DNA of 64,000 nt from Sulfurospirillum sp. UCH001. GTDB lineage: Bacteria; Campylobacterota; Campylobacteria; Campylobacterales; Sulfurospirillaceae. Below the pieces are notes generated by a model. It was not told where the DNA came from, searched no databases, and was given only the letters and a program-made list of their open reading frames with translations. The stretch covers positions 2,418,001 through 2,482,000 of the forward strand of contig NZ_AP014723.1 in NCBI RefSeq assembly GCF_001548035.1, in the 5' to 3' direction. Positions 43,567 to 52,900 of the stretch are shown piece after piece (positions within the stretch are counted from its first letter, which is position 1; every line of letters begins with the position of its first letter). A program made the position numbers and the translations under genes.

Positions 43567-45855
43567 ATGAGCAGATATGAAATTCCCCAAATGGTCTATG
43601 ATGACCTTGCTACGTTCAAAAAAAACCATGCCGATTTTTTAGCAGGCAAACTTGATGAACTTACCTTTAAAACAATGCGTGTTCCTTTTGGTGTTTACGA
43701 GCAACGTGAAGCCAACACCTTTATGGTACGTATCAAACTTGCAGGTGGTATCGTTACCCCAAAACAGCTTTTAACATTGGCTGATTTAGCACAAAAGTAC
43801 GCGCATGAAGCCATTCACATCACCACGCGTGGTGGTGCACAACTCCACTACGTGAAGATTGAAGATATTATTGCTATTATCGAAACCTTGCACAGTATTG
43901 ACCTTAGCGGTCGTGGCGGCGGAGGAAATACCGTTCGTAATATCATGGCAGACCCACTTGCAGGTACTGCACCTGATGAAGTGTTTGATGTCTCACCTTA
44001 CGCACTTACACTCACCTCTAAAATGCTAGAACAAAAAGACTCTTTTGCGCTTCCACGAAAATTCAAAATCACGTTTAGTGGCTCAGAAGCAGACCGTGGT
44101 TACGCGACCATCCATGACGTTGGATTTATCGCTAAAATCCAAGATGGTGTAAAAGGCTTTAAACTCTTTACCGCGGGTGGTATGGGTGCAAAATCTCGTT
44201 TGGGAACGAAACTTCGTGATTTCGTGCCAGACACTGAGGTATTCCTCTACTCTCAAGCCATCAAACAAGTGTTTGACAAATACGGCAACCGTAAGAACAA
44301 ACACGCCGCGCGTCTTCGCTTCTTGTTTGAAGATTTAGGGTTGGAAGAGTTTAATAAACTTCTTGAAGTTGAATTAGAAGCAGTAAAAGCCAAAGGCGAT
44401 TGGGAACTTCCTATCACTGAGATTGAAAGAACAGTAGGCGATACCACGCATGAGCCATTTAGCGTTCCTGAAAACATAAAAAAATGGTGGAACCGTTACG
44501 TGTATGCCCAAAAACAAGCCGGTTTTTATGGCTGTAAAGTACCCGTGCATTTAGGCGACATTCACTTTGAAAACGCACGTGCTCTTGCAAATGCGCTTCT
44601 GCCATATGGAGAAGATGTTATGCGTTTTACGGGTGACCAAAACCTCTACATCCGTAACCTCACAGGTCCACAAATGGCAAGTTTGCATGACATCTTGCAA
44701 GCCTTCTCTAAAGATGTGGCAAAACCAACCCTCTTTGGTGATATGGTAGCGTGTACAGGTGCTGCAACATGTCAGTTAGGTATTGCTCGTCCTCGTGGTG
44801 CAGTCGATGCGATTCAAAAACGTCTTAATAAACTCATCGATGAGCGTGACTATGACGCCCTTCAAGGCTTTAAAATTCATTTATCGGGTTGTCCAAACAG
44901 TTGTGGTAAACACCTCATCGGGGATCTTGGTTTCTTTGGAAAAGTCCAACGTAATGAAGGCTACTCTTACCCAGCATACAACGTTGTTGCAGGCTCACGC
45001 ACGTCAGGTGATGGCAGTGTTTACGCACAAAAAGCAGGCGATGTCGCAGCGTTTCATGTGCCAGCTTTTGTTGAAGAAGTGCTCGATACATGGCTAAAAC
45101 ACGTAAAAGCCTATAAAAGTTTTGCGGATTGGATTGATGATGGCGGACTTGCGATTATCACTGAAATCAGTAAAAAATACGTGGATATTCCATCGTTCAA
45201 AGAAGATAAAAACCCATACTTTGACTACGATGCCGTGGAACTCTTCTCTTTAAAAGGTCGCGGTACAGGTGAATGTAGTGCAGGTATGTACGACCTCATC
45301 GAAGCCGATAAAAAAGCTCTTAAAGAGGCACTTGAGAAAGAAGAGAAAAATTTTGAGCTGATTCGTCTTCTCTCCGCTCGTATGCTTTTAGTGACTCGTG
45401 GTGAAGATGCACGCGATAAAGAGGCCGTACTTAAGGCATTTAAACAACACTTTATCGAAACAACACTTCTGAATGCTTACTTTGGGACAATGTTAGAGGG
45501 TGATGCGGATGAGAAATCGATTGAGCTCGCGGAAGAAGTCATTAAACTCTATGAAACAATGGATCATACGCTAAAATTTGCGAAAGAGAAAGAGCTAGCC
45601 GCGGCAGCAGCAACAGAAGCAAAACCAGTAGCTTCGGCACACTTTAAGGATCTTAGTGGTGTAGCGTGCCCAATGAACTTTGTCAAAACCAAAATGGAAC
45701 TCTCTAAAATCGGCAGTGGCGAAGTCTTGGAAATTTTACTGGATGATGGAGCACCGATTGATAACGTCCCAAAATCTGTTGCGAGTGAAGGTCACACCGT
45801 CGAGGCAACCACTAAAGAGGGTAACGGCTGGCGTGTAAGGATCGTGAAAAAATGA
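43567..45855 (+). CDS. Sulfite reductase fused to a TusA-like domain
   Basis: 762 residues. The sulfite/nitrite reductase core (about 1-560) has THITTRGGAQLHYV-type and siroheme-[4Fe-4S] motifs: CTGAATCQLGIARPRGA and LSGCPNSCGKHLIGDLGF, giving the four cluster cysteines. A helical linker (about 560-690, ending in an Ala-rich stretch) leads to a TusA/SirA-like domain (from about 693) with sulfur-carrier Cys701 in GVACPMNFVKTK. Reduces sulfite to sulfide for HcyS loading. ATG follows AAGGAG. Confidence 0.93.
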   Translation: MSRYEIPQMVYDDLATFKKNHADFLAGKLDELTFKTMRVPFGVYEQREANTFMVRIKLAGGIVTPKQLLTLADLAQKYAHEAIHITTRGGAQLHYVKIEDIIAIIETLHSIDLSGRGGGGNTVRNIMADPLAGTAPDEVFDVSPYALTLTSKMLEQKDSFALPRKFKITFSGSEADRGYATIHDVGFIAKIQDGVKGFKLFTAGGMGAKSRLGTKLRDFVPDTEVFLYSQAIKQVFDKYGNRKNKHAARLRFLFEDLGLEEFNKLLEVELEAVKAKGDWELPITEIERTVGDTTHEPFSVPENIKKWWNRYVYAQKQAGFYGCKVPVHLGDIHFENARALANALLPYGEDVMRFTGDQNLYIRNLTGPQMASLHDILQAFSKDVAKPTLFGDMVACTGAATCQLGIARPRGAVDAIQKRLNKLIDERDYDALQGFKIHLSGCPNSCGKHLIGDLGFFGKVQRNEGYSYPAYNVVAGSRTSGDGSVYAQKAGDVAAFHVPAFVEEVLDTWLKHVKAYKSFADWIDDGGLAIITEISKKYVDIPSFKEDKNPYFDYDAVELFSLKGRGTGECSAGMYDLIEADKKALKEALEKEEKNFELIRLLSARMLLVTRGEDARDKEAVLKAFKQHFIETTLLNAYFGTMLEGDADEKSIELAEEVIKLYETMDHTLKFAKEKELAAAAATEAKPVASAHFKDLSGVACPMNFVKTKMELSKIGSGEVLEILLDDGAPIDNVPKSVASEGHTVEATTKEGNGWRVRIVKK

Positions 45856-47120
45856 GTACCCTAGGCATTGCACTCACGCCGAAACGCACGCTTTTGATCG
45901 GAGCTGGCAAAGTCGCAGCGCAGAAAGCACGAGTGCTTGATAGTCTTGATTTTGCGTATGAAATTGTTGCAGAATCAAGACTTGATGCCTACTTTGAAAC
46001 CAAAAAACTACGCCTCAAGCCTTTTGAAGATGCTGATGCAGAGGGCTTTGAGGTGATTATCGATGCGACGGGTAATGAGCATGTGACCAACCGTCTTGTA
46101 GCCCTTAAACCTCATCTTCATTTCTGGCTCAATGTCGTCGATGTTCCAGAGCTCTGTGATTTTTACTTTAGTGCCCTTACGCGCCGTGGCGACATCCAAG
46201 TCGCCGTCAGTAGTGGCGGTAGTTCGCCTACCTTAGCGCAAGTCATTCGTGATAAGATAGAACGTCTTTTACCCCGTGAACTCACCTCTTTGATAGAACG
46301 CCTCAAAAACGAGCGTAAAAAGCCTGATCGCGATCTTGAAAACTTAAAAACTATCGCTAAAGAGGGTGTGGGGAAAGTGTTCCTCATCGGTTGTGGAACA
46401 GGCTACATGGGCAATCTCACCTTAGATGCACTAAACGCTTTTGAGCTTTTAGATGTTGCTCTAGTCGATGCTCTGGTATCTCCTGAAATTCGAGCTCTCA
46501 TCCCTGCTTCGTGTAAAATCGTTGATGTGAGCAAAAAAAAGGGTTTTCACTCTAAAACACAAGATGAAATCAACGCACTCTTACTCGAATACGCCAAACA
46601 AGGCTTGGTGGTTGGACGTCTTAAAGGTGGCGACCCACTTCTGTTTGGTCGTTTGGGTGAAGAGAAGCAGATCTTGGTGCGACATGGCATCGCTTTTGAA
46701 GTAATCAATGGCATTACCTCAGCTCTAAGATCGTGTACGGTTTCAGGTATCGTTCCTACGATTCGCGATATTTCCAAAGGGGTCAGCATTGTTTCTGCAC
46801 ACCTAAGGGAGACACTATTTAATGATGAGTGGATACCGCTCATTCGTCAGCCTTTACACACGGTTATCGTATTAATGGCGCACAGTTTTGCGAAAAAAAT
46901 TGAAGATGCCATCGCAAAAGAAGGCATTGATGAAAACCTTCCTGCCGCATTTGTCTCGAAAATTGACCTGCCTGATCAGGTGACCATAGTGGGAACTGTG
47001 GGAAAATTAGATAAAATGAGTACTTTATGTGCTACTCCTGCCGTGCTCATCATTGGTGAGTGTGTCGCAAAAGAGAACATAATACCTGCCGAAAATAGCG
47101 GCAAAATTATTTATATATAA
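45852..47120 (+). CDS. cysG: Siroheme synthase (CysG-like, two-domain)
   Basis: 422 residues. N-terminal precorrin-2 dehydrogenase/ferrochelatase part (about 1-150: LLIGAGKVAAQKARVL, NVVDVPELCDFYF, VSSGGSSPTLAQ) and C-terminal SAM-dependent uroporphyrinogen-III methyltransferase part (about 175-415: FLIGCGTGYMGNLT, GRLKGGDPLLFGR). Makes the siroheme of the sulfite reductase just upstream, overlapping it by four bases. The order of domains is as in CysG. Confidence 0.94.
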   Translation: MSTLGIALTPKRTLLIGAGKVAAQKARVLDSLDFAYEIVAESRLDAYFETKKLRLKPFEDADAEGFEVIIDATGNEHVTNRLVALKPHLHFWLNVVDVPELCDFYFSALTRRGDIQVAVSSGGSSPTLAQVIRDKIERLLPRELTSLIERLKNERKKPDRDLENLKTIAKEGVGKVFLIGCGTGYMGNLTLDALNAFELLDVALVDALVSPEIRALIPASCKIVDVSKKKGFHSKTQDEINALLLEYAKQGLVVGRLKGGDPLLFGRLGEEKQILVRHGIAFEVINGITSALRSCTVSGIVPTIRDISKGVSIVSAHLRETLFNDEWIPLIRQPLHTVIVLMAHSFAKKIEDAIAKEGIDENLPAAFVSKIDLPDQVTIVGTVGKLDKMSTLCATPAVLIIGECVAKENIIPAENSGKIIYI

Positions 47121-47130
47121 AGAGGATTTT

Positions 47131-48363
47131 ATGGGATTTACCACCAAAGCATTGCATGCCAAACCAACAAATAAAGATACTTATGGCGCAATGCGCTTTC
47201 CCATCTACCAAAGCTCAGCCTTTGAGTTTGAAAAAGCAGAAGATTTGGAGGCCGTTTTTAAAGGTCAAAAGATGGGACATGTTTACACACGCTCTTCAAA
47301 CCCTTCTATTGAAGAGTTTGAACTCAAAGTTAAAACTATCAGCGGTGCTTTTGGAGTTATCGCTACGGCAACAGGTATGGCAGCCATTTCAAATGCTCTT
47401 TTTGCGCTGGTAAAAAGTGGTGACAACATCATCACGACGAGTTTCCTTTTTGGCAACACACTCTCTTTGTTCCAAACACTGTTCAGTGATTTTGATGTGG
47501 AAGTACGCTATGTTGATGTGAACGATCTTGAGGCTATTAAGAAAAATATCGATGCTAGAACACGTCTTCTTTTTTGCGAAAGTGTGAGCAATCCACAACT
47601 CATCGTACCTGATTTCTTGGCTATCAAGAGCGTGCTTAAAGAATATAACATTCCATTGATCGTCGATACGACAATGACACCATGGAATATCTTCGATGCC
47701 CGCAAAAATGGTGTTGATGTGGAGATTATCTCTGCAACAAAATACCTCAGTGGTGGTGGTCATGTTTTAGGTGGACTTATTGTTGACAATGGTACGTTTA
47801 ATTGGAAAAATCATGCAAACTTGGAACCATTTTTCAAAAAATTTGGTCCTTTTGCTTTTATGGCACGCCTTCGTAAAGAGACTTTTAGAAACCTTGGAGC
47901 TACACTTACAGCTCAAAGTGCATACCTGTTAAGTCTTGGTCTTGAAACATTGGATTTAAGAGTTCAAAGAAGTTGTTCCAATGCTCTTGCCGTTGCAAAA
48001 CATCTCCAAGAAAGAAGCGAGGTCATAAGTGTTGACTACCCACTTTTAGAGGGTTCTCGCGCTTATGCCAATGCTTCAAAACAGTTTAGTGGTGGTGGGG
48101 CGATCGTAACGTTTAGCCTTGCAAATAAAGAGAAAGCCTACACATTTTTAAATAATCTTTCTATCATCAAGCGCGGAACAAACATTCAAGACAATAAATC
48201 GCTTGCCATTGCTCCGTATCATACGATTTATGCTGAGTACAGCGATGAGCAAAAAGCTTCGTATGAACTCAATGAGGGAATGATTCGTCTTTCTGTAGGT
48301 ATCGAGGATTTGGAAGACTTGATCGCCGACATCGATAAAGCACTTGAAATTTCTGCCTCATAA
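47131..48363 (+). CDS. metY: O-acetylhomoserine sulfhydrylase (MetY-type)
   Basis: 410 residues, PLP fold type I of the Cys/Met metabolism family. YTRSSNPSIEEFE, ATGMAAISNALFAL, LIVDTTMTPW and the PLP lysine in ISATKYLSGGGHVLGG are in order. With HcyS thiocarboxylate as sulfur donor it makes homocysteine. It is the last step of the operon's pathway. The end of the gene overlaps a GCCTC-ATAA-GAGGC hairpin. Confidence 0.94.
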   Translation: MGFTTKALHAKPTNKDTYGAMRFPIYQSSAFEFEKAEDLEAVFKGQKMGHVYTRSSNPSIEEFELKVKTISGAFGVIATATGMAAISNALFALVKSGDNIITTSFLFGNTLSLFQTLFSDFDVEVRYVDVNDLEAIKKNIDARTRLLFCESVSNPQLIVPDFLAIKSVLKEYNIPLIVDTTMTPWNIFDARKNGVDVEIISATKYLSGGGHVLGGLIVDNGTFNWKNHANLEPFFKKFGPFAFMARLRKETFRNLGATLTAQSAYLLSLGLETLDLRVQRSCSNALAVAKHLQERSEVISVDYPLLEGSRAYANASKQFSGGGAIVTFSLANKEKAYTFLNNLSIIKRGTNIQDNKSLAIAPYHTIYAEYSDEQKASYELNEGMIRLSVGIEDLEDLIADIDKALEISAS

Positions 48364-48434
48364 GAGGCAAGCTTCCGTTCCACAGTGGCTAACGTAGCCT
48401 AGAGAGCTTCGCTTTTTAGGCGTATAAAATAATA
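48356..48434 (+). ncRNA. Structured intergenic element, copy 2
   Basis: After metY: hairpin over the stop codon (GCCTC-ATAA-GAGGC), then CCACAG, stem 1 GGCTA-ACG-TAGCC (48387-48399) and stem 2 CCTAGAGAGC-TTC-GCTTTTTAGG (48398-48420, ten pairs). Compared with copy 1 the loop bases differ, and in stem 2 an A-T pair has become T-A, with other sites exchanged for G-T. The downstream ATAAAATAAT is also shared. Confidence 0.6.
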
Positions 48435-48439
48435 ACGGT

Positions 48440-48492
48440 GCCCTATTTTGGGCTAACTCGAAACGTAAAGACTTTTACTCTTTAGACGTCGA
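48440..48492 (+). promoter_or_regulatory. Two hairpins in the mnmA leader
   Basis: GCCC-TATTTT-GGGC (48440-48453) and a longer bulged stem (48458-48492: TCGA, CGT and AAAG pair with CTTT, ACG and TCGA). They lie between the structured element and the mnmA start. Function unknown; possibly a terminator-like or processing signal between metY and mnmA. Confidence 0.4.
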
Positions 48493-48514
48493 AATAAAAG
48501 AGGTTATATACTAT

Positions 48515-49534
48515 ATGAAAATTGCACTACTAATGAGCGGAGGAATTGACTCAAGTTATTCTGCTTATCTGTTAAAACAAGAAGGTCATGAGGTTGTGGG
48601 AATTTATCTTAAACTTCATGAAGATGAGAATAAACACAAAATTAACATCGCCAATATTGAAAAAGTGAGCCACCATCTGGGCATTGAAACACACATCATC
48701 GATGCTAAGGCTCTTTTTAAAGAACATGTCTATGACTACTTTGTGCGCTCCTATGAACAAGGGTTAACGCCCAACCCATGTGCCTTTTGTAACCCAAGAA
48801 TGAAATTTGGTTTTGCGTTTGAAAAGGCAATGGAACTTGGCTGTGAAAAAATCGCAACAGGGCATTATGCCAGAGTAAAAGACGGTCATATCCAAGAAGC
48901 GTATGACATGAGCAAAGACCAAAGCTACTTCCTTTTTGGACTCAAAAAAGAGGTCATTGAAAAGATTCTTTTTCCACTCGGTGGCATGAAAAAAGAGGAC
49001 ATTAAACCTATCGCTCTTGAAAAACTGCCTTGGCTTGGAACGCTTGAAACCTACAAAGAGTCTCAAGAGATCTGCTTTGTGACAGACACCTACATTGAGG
49101 TTTTAAAAAAACATCTCAATGTCGATCAAAAAGGTGTTGTCAAAGATACCAGTGGCAAAGTCATTGGAGAACACAAAGGCTACATGCACTACACCATCGG
49201 TAAACGAAAAGGTCTTACCATCAATGGTGCACATGACCCACATTTTGTTGTGGGCATTGATGCTAAAACCAACACTGTTGTTGCAGGTACCAAAGAAGAA
49301 CTTCTTCAAAAACGTGTCGTAGCCAGTAACTTCTCTTTGCCTGATGATTTTAAAGAGGGAATTTATGGTGTGAAAGTACGCTACAGAAGCCCACAAGCAA
49401 AAGCACATGTAAAAATTGAGGGTGATAAAATCATCGCAGAATTAGAAACAGGCGTTTACGGTCTTGCAAGCGGTCAAGCGCTTGTGGTTTACCAAGACGA
49501 TTTAGTCTTAGGCGGCGGTTGGATCGAAGCGTAA
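48515..49534 (+). CDS. mnmA: tRNA 2-thiouridylase
   Basis: 339 residues. PP-loop [16 protein letters not shown] at the N-terminus, catalytic Cys pair region [15 protein letters not shown], persulfide Cys in [14 protein letters not shown], and C-terminal beta-barrel domains. Adds sulfur to U34 of Lys, Glu and Gln tRNAs. Sits behind the sulfur operon, so supply and use of sulfur may be linked. The gene is slightly short but complete. Confidence 0.92.
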   Translation: MKIALLMSGGIDSSYSAYLLKQEGHEVVGIYLKLHEDENKHKINIANIEKVSHHLGIETHIIDAKALFKEHVYDYFVRSYEQGLTPNPCAFCNPRMKFGFAFEKAMELGCEKIATGHYARVKDGHIQEAYDMSKDQSYFLFGLKKEVIEKILFPLGGMKKEDIKPIALEKLPWLGTLETYKESQEICFVTDTYIEVLKKHLNVDQKGVVKDTSGKVIGEHKGYMHYTIGKRKGLTINGAHDPHFVVGIDAKTNTVVAGTKEELLQKRVVASNFSLPDDFKEGIYGVKVRYRSPQAKAHVKIEGDKIIAELETGVYGLASGQALVVYQDDLVLGGGWIEA

Positions 49535-49541
49535 AAAAGTA

Positions 49542-49573
49542 GTTTTGTAGCTTTATAAACAAAGCTACAAAAC
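49542..49573. terminator. 13-pair hairpin after mnmA
   Basis: GTTTTGTAGCTTT-ATAAAC-AAAGCTACAAAAC, perfect arms, eight bases after the stop. The right arm overlaps the end of the convergent gene at 49565, so it likely ends both transcripts. Confidence 0.75.
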
Positions 49574-50332
49574 CCCTAAAATCAGTAAAAAAGCCACACT
49601 CCCCAACATCCACGCTACCACAAAGCGAATAAACTCAATACTCACTTTTTTAAGAAAATACTTTCCAATCAATGTTCCTATAAAAGCACTGACTATCGCC
49701 ACTACGATCATCTGCCACTGAGCAAGTGCACTTTGCCAATGGCTTGCATACAAACTCAAACGAGAAAGATCCACAACAACGGCAATGCTCACACCAGTGG
49801 CTAAAAAAACCTCTTTGGAGAGAGCATTTTGGGTTAAAAAAAGACTACGAAAAGCACCTTGATGACCACTAAGTCCTCCAAAAAACCCACTGAGCATTCC
49901 TCCAAGCCAAAGCTTTTTGAAAGCACTTGGAACATGCAGTGTTGAGTTTGACTCCAAGACTAAAAAGAGAGCTATCACCAAGCCGATAATCACTTTAAGT
50001 GGTGTCACGTGTCCGGTAATGTCAAAAAAGGTGTAAACAAATTCCCATTTCCACTCACTTAAAGATTCCAAACACCATGCTCCTAAAAAGGCAAAGATAA
50101 CCGCAGGAATGCCAAAACGAAGTAAGATAGGAAAATTGCTATAGCGAGCAAGAAGCGCAAATTTAAGAAGGTTATTGGAAAAGTGAACAATCGCCGTTAT
50201 CGCAATAGCGATAGGAAGCGGAAAAAAGAGCGCAATAATGGGCATAAGCAATGTGCCTAAACCAAAACCGGAGAAAAAAGTAAGTAGTGAAGCCACCAAG
50301 GCGACACTTGAAATAAGTAATATCTCCATCAA
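49565..50332 (-). CDS. TauE/SafE (TSUP) family exporter
   Basis: 255 residues, about eight membrane helices. Family traits: TFFSGFGLGTLLMPI near the N-terminus and LSGFFGGLSGHQGAFRSLFL in the middle, with GTLIGKYFLKKV near the end. TSUP proteins move small organosulfur or oxyanion species, such as sulfite or sulfoacetate. Location next to the sulfur operon makes sulfite export a fair guess, but it is on the other strand and closer to the haem genes. Confidence 0.88.
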   Translation of the reverse strand: MMEILLISSVALVASLLTFFSGFGLGTLLMPIIALFFPLPIAIAITAIVHFSNNLLKFALLARYSNFPILLRFGIPAVIFAFLGAWCLESLSEWKWEFVYTFFDITGHVTPLKVIIGLVIALFLVLESNSTLHVPSAFKKLWLGGMLSGFFGGLSGHQGAFRSLFLTQNALSKEVFLATGVSIAVVVDLSRLSLYASHWQSALAQWQMIVVAIVSAFIGTLIGKYFLKKVSIEFIRFVVAWMLGSVAFLLILGVL

Positions 50333-50355
50333 AACCCTTTAGAGGAAAAGAAGGG

Positions 50356-51063
50356 TTACCCCTCCTTTTTCCAAATATTAGCCAAAACAAGCACACTCAT
50401 CAAGAGAATCGATGAAACCATCACTCCTCCCATTGCAAAGATGAGATACACAAGCTGTGGGACAAACTTTGAAAACCACCATGAAAAGATATCTAAAAAT
50501 GCACCACCAAACGAAGCAGCGATGATGAGTGTTCTTATACTCTCTTTATAAGTTGTATAGGCAAACATCAATGTCACCAAAATCAAAAAGGTCGAAATCC
50601 CAAACATATGAATATGCGCCTGTTTAGACATCTTTGACCATGAATACCCCGCTTCCGTATGGCTCATCACTTGCTCATACGTATCAAACGGCATTGAAGG
50701 AATGGCTCGACTCATTTTAGAGGTTTTACTATGACAATTCGCACAATCATTTTGAATGATTTTCCATGCATCATCATAGAGTTTTCCCTCTTTTTTAGCC
50801 CCCTCTTTGATCCAGTTATGCACGGTGTCAATGTCTGAATCATCTGTTACTTCTTTATACATGCTCCCTTTCATCGCTGAGACGATGGAAGGCATCGTAT
50901 ATTTGTTTTGAATCTGTGAAATAGTAGGAATATTAAGTCCTGCTTTTTCGCCAGAGAGTTCAAGCCCTAACAGTATGACCGAGGAAATCGTTGCGGTTAT
51001 CACAAAGAGCAAAAACAGCGAAATCGCTGTTTTTGCCGGTGTGTTGAGTTGTTGAATCGACAC
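50356..51063 (-). CDS. Membrane protein with one c-type haem site
   Basis: 235 residues. TM1 (about 12-34), a periplasmic loop with one CXXCH haem site (NDCANCHSKTSK, about residue 107-113), then three further helices (about 150-170, 180-200, 205-230). Conserved His in KQAHIHMFG lies at the start of a helix and could bind a second haem. Not recognised as a named enzyme. It is 11 bases behind the exported haem protein, so the two probably form a redox pair. Confidence 0.8.
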   Translation of the reverse strand: MSIQQLNTPAKTAISLFLLFVITATISSVILLGLELSGEKAGLNIPTISQIQNKYTMPSIVSAMKGSMYKEVTDDSDIDTVHNWIKEGAKKEGKLYDDAWKIIQNDCANCHSKTSKMSRAIPSMPFDTYEQVMSHTEAGYSWSKMSKQAHIHMFGISTFLILVTLMFAYTTYKESIRTLIIAASFGGAFLDIFSWWFSKFVPQLVYLIFAMGGVMVSSILLMSVLVLANIWKKEG

Positions 51064-51074
51064 ACGCTCTCCTT

Positions 51075-52121
51075 TTACTTAAATTTTAACTCAATCGCTC
51101 CATCATGGTAAACATGGTTGATTTGAGAGTTGTCAAATGCCGCTACACCAAAGAAATACGGCTTTTTAAGATCATTAAACTGTACATCTTGCTCAGCATC
51201 TTTTGGGGCAGTTGTCACAAGGGCTCTTTTCATAACCAGTGTCCACTTACCATCTTTCCAAACCGCACTCGTTTCAATGTCACCTGCTGAACCTGTATGT
51301 TTAGTGACGATTGGTCCAGGAATTTTATCACCAGGTTTGAAGGTATCTACAAACGGAACTTTGTTCTCGTCTTTGATCGAACCAATGGCATTATCTTTTG
51401 GGTCTTTATTCATAAAAGCAGGACCTGTTTTTGCCTCATTGATGTTGTTTTTATAGCCGCCACTCTCTTGCGCATCACCTTTTCTTCCCCACTCTTTATT
51501 GAGTTTTGGATCATTGGTGCTGTCCACATACTGGTCATGCGTTTGATTAAATGACAAGCCCGTTCTTACCCCTTTCCAGTGCCACATATCGATAGTTTCA
51601 CCTGGATTGTTGGTATATTTTCGACCCGCAGAGGTATCATCAAAACCATTATTTTTGCCATCTTTGGTAATGTGACAGGCGATAGCACACCCTTTTTTCT
51701 CAAAGCCTTTGGTGTTGATATTCCAGAAAAGTGCCGCTTTGTCTTCATAGTACGTATTGTCTTGACCTGCTTGATCTAACACTTTAAGCTGTTTCCATGA
51801 GCCATCTTCTTGTTTGACCCACGGTTGTCTGTCTATACTGTATGTTGGGTCATCATACTGGAGTTTGATGTAGATATTTTTATCATCATAAAGTGATTTA
51901 ATCACTGCGGTTGATTTAAGCATTCCCTTGTAACCATCAGGCTTATAAGGCGTTTCTGTAAGTGGAACACTGATCTCTTTTGCTTTTGTCCAAGCAGCAT
52001 CACTCGCATCAAGACTTGCAGGTGTGCCTTTCACACTCTCCAATGTCGCAATACCTGCCCCAAACAGAGTTGTTCCTCCCAAGATAGCACTTGCCAAAAC
52101 CATAGAAGATAATTTCTTCAT
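51075..52121 (-). CDS. Exported ethylbenzene-dehydrogenase-like haem protein
   Basis: About 348 residues from ATG 52121 (AAGGAG upstream). Signal peptide MKKLSSMVLASAILGGTTLF. The rest resembles the haem-binding domain of the EB_dh family (YKGMLKSTAVIKSLYDDKN, then IKLQYDDPT and DAALFWNI-like segments). It contains KKGCAIACHIT: Cys and Cys-His are separated by three residues, not the usual two. First gene of a unit with a membrane haem protein; divergent from a two-component system. Substrate unknown. Confidence 0.8.
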   Translation of the reverse strand: MKKLSSMVLASAILGGTTLFGAGIATLESVKGTPASLDASDAAWTKAKEISVPLTETPYKPDGYKGMLKSTAVIKSLYDDKNIYIKLQYDDPTYSIDRQPWVKQEDGSWKQLKVLDQAGQDNTYYEDKAALFWNINTKGFEKKGCAIACHITKDGKNNGFDDTSAGRKYTNNPGETIDMWHWKGVRTGLSFNQTHDQYVDSTNDPKLNKEWGRKGDAQESGGYKNNINEAKTGPAFMNKDPKDNAIGSIKDENKVPFVDTFKPGDKIPGPIVTKHTGSAGDIETSAVWKDGKWTLVMKRALVTTAPKDAEQDVQFNDLKKPYFFGVAAFDNSQINHVYHDGAIELKFK

Positions 52122-52227
52122 GTAGAACTCCTTTTGTAAATGTGAAAAGAAGTATCGCATTGTTTTATTTCGTCAATATTAACGCTAGATTAATTTTTTT
52201 TAATCTTTCTTTGGCTACGATGAAAGC

Positions 52228-52899
52228 ATGAAACTTTTAATCATTGAAGACGATCCAAAAATTATTTCTTTTGTTCAAAAAGGGCTCCAAGAAGAGGGGT
52301 TTATCGTTGATGCAGCTAGTGATGGAGAAGAAGGACTCTATCTGGCTGAGCAGTACACATATGACCTTCTTATTATTGATTGGATGCTGCCAAAACTCGA
52401 TGGTTTGAAAATCTGTGAAAAATTACGCGAGAAAAAAAACCTGACTCCCATTTTAATGCTCACTGCAAAAACCAGTGTGGAAGAGCGTATTTTAGGGCTT
52501 GGATGTGGGGCGGATGATTATTTGGTAAAGCCTTTTGTTTTTGCAGAACTCGTAGCACGCATACGCTCTTTGCTTCGTCGTTCATCGTATAACTTCAATG
52601 AATGTTTAACCCTCGATACACTCGAAGTCAATGTCTCTAAAAGAGTGGTAACACGCTCCAAAAACCCTATCACGCTTACCTCTAAAGAGTTTGATATTTT
52701 GGTCTATCTTCTTCTCAATCAAAATACAATCATCACCCATACACAACTTCAAGAGAAAATCTGGGGTATAAACGAAACCACATCGAGCAATATTATTAAC
52801 GTTTTTATTCACCATCTACGCCATAAAATTGACATAGAAGGTGAAAAACCTCTTATCAAAACCATTCGTGGTTCTGGTTATAAAATAGAATCTCTTTAA
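52228..52899 (+). CDS. OmpR-family response regulator
   Basis: 223 residues. Receiver with LIIEDDPKI, phospho-Asp in LLIIDWMLPKLDG, MLTAKTS and DDYLVKPFVFAEL; winged helix from about 125 (ITLTSKEFDILVYLLLNQ, IRGSGYKIESL). One base separates it from the kinase gene. Divergent from the haem-protein genes, which are the likely targets. Confidence 0.92.
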   Translation: MKLLIIEDDPKIISFVQKGLQEEGFIVDAASDGEEGLYLAEQYTYDLLIIDWMLPKLDGLKICEKLREKKNLTPILMLTAKTSVEERILGLGCGADDYLVKPFVFAELVARIRSLLRRSSYNFNECLTLDTLEVNVSKRVVTRSKNPITLTSKEFDILVYLLLNQNTIITHTQLQEKIWGINETTSSNIINVFIHHLRHKIDIEGEKPLIKTIRGSGYKIESL

Positions 52900-52900
52900 A

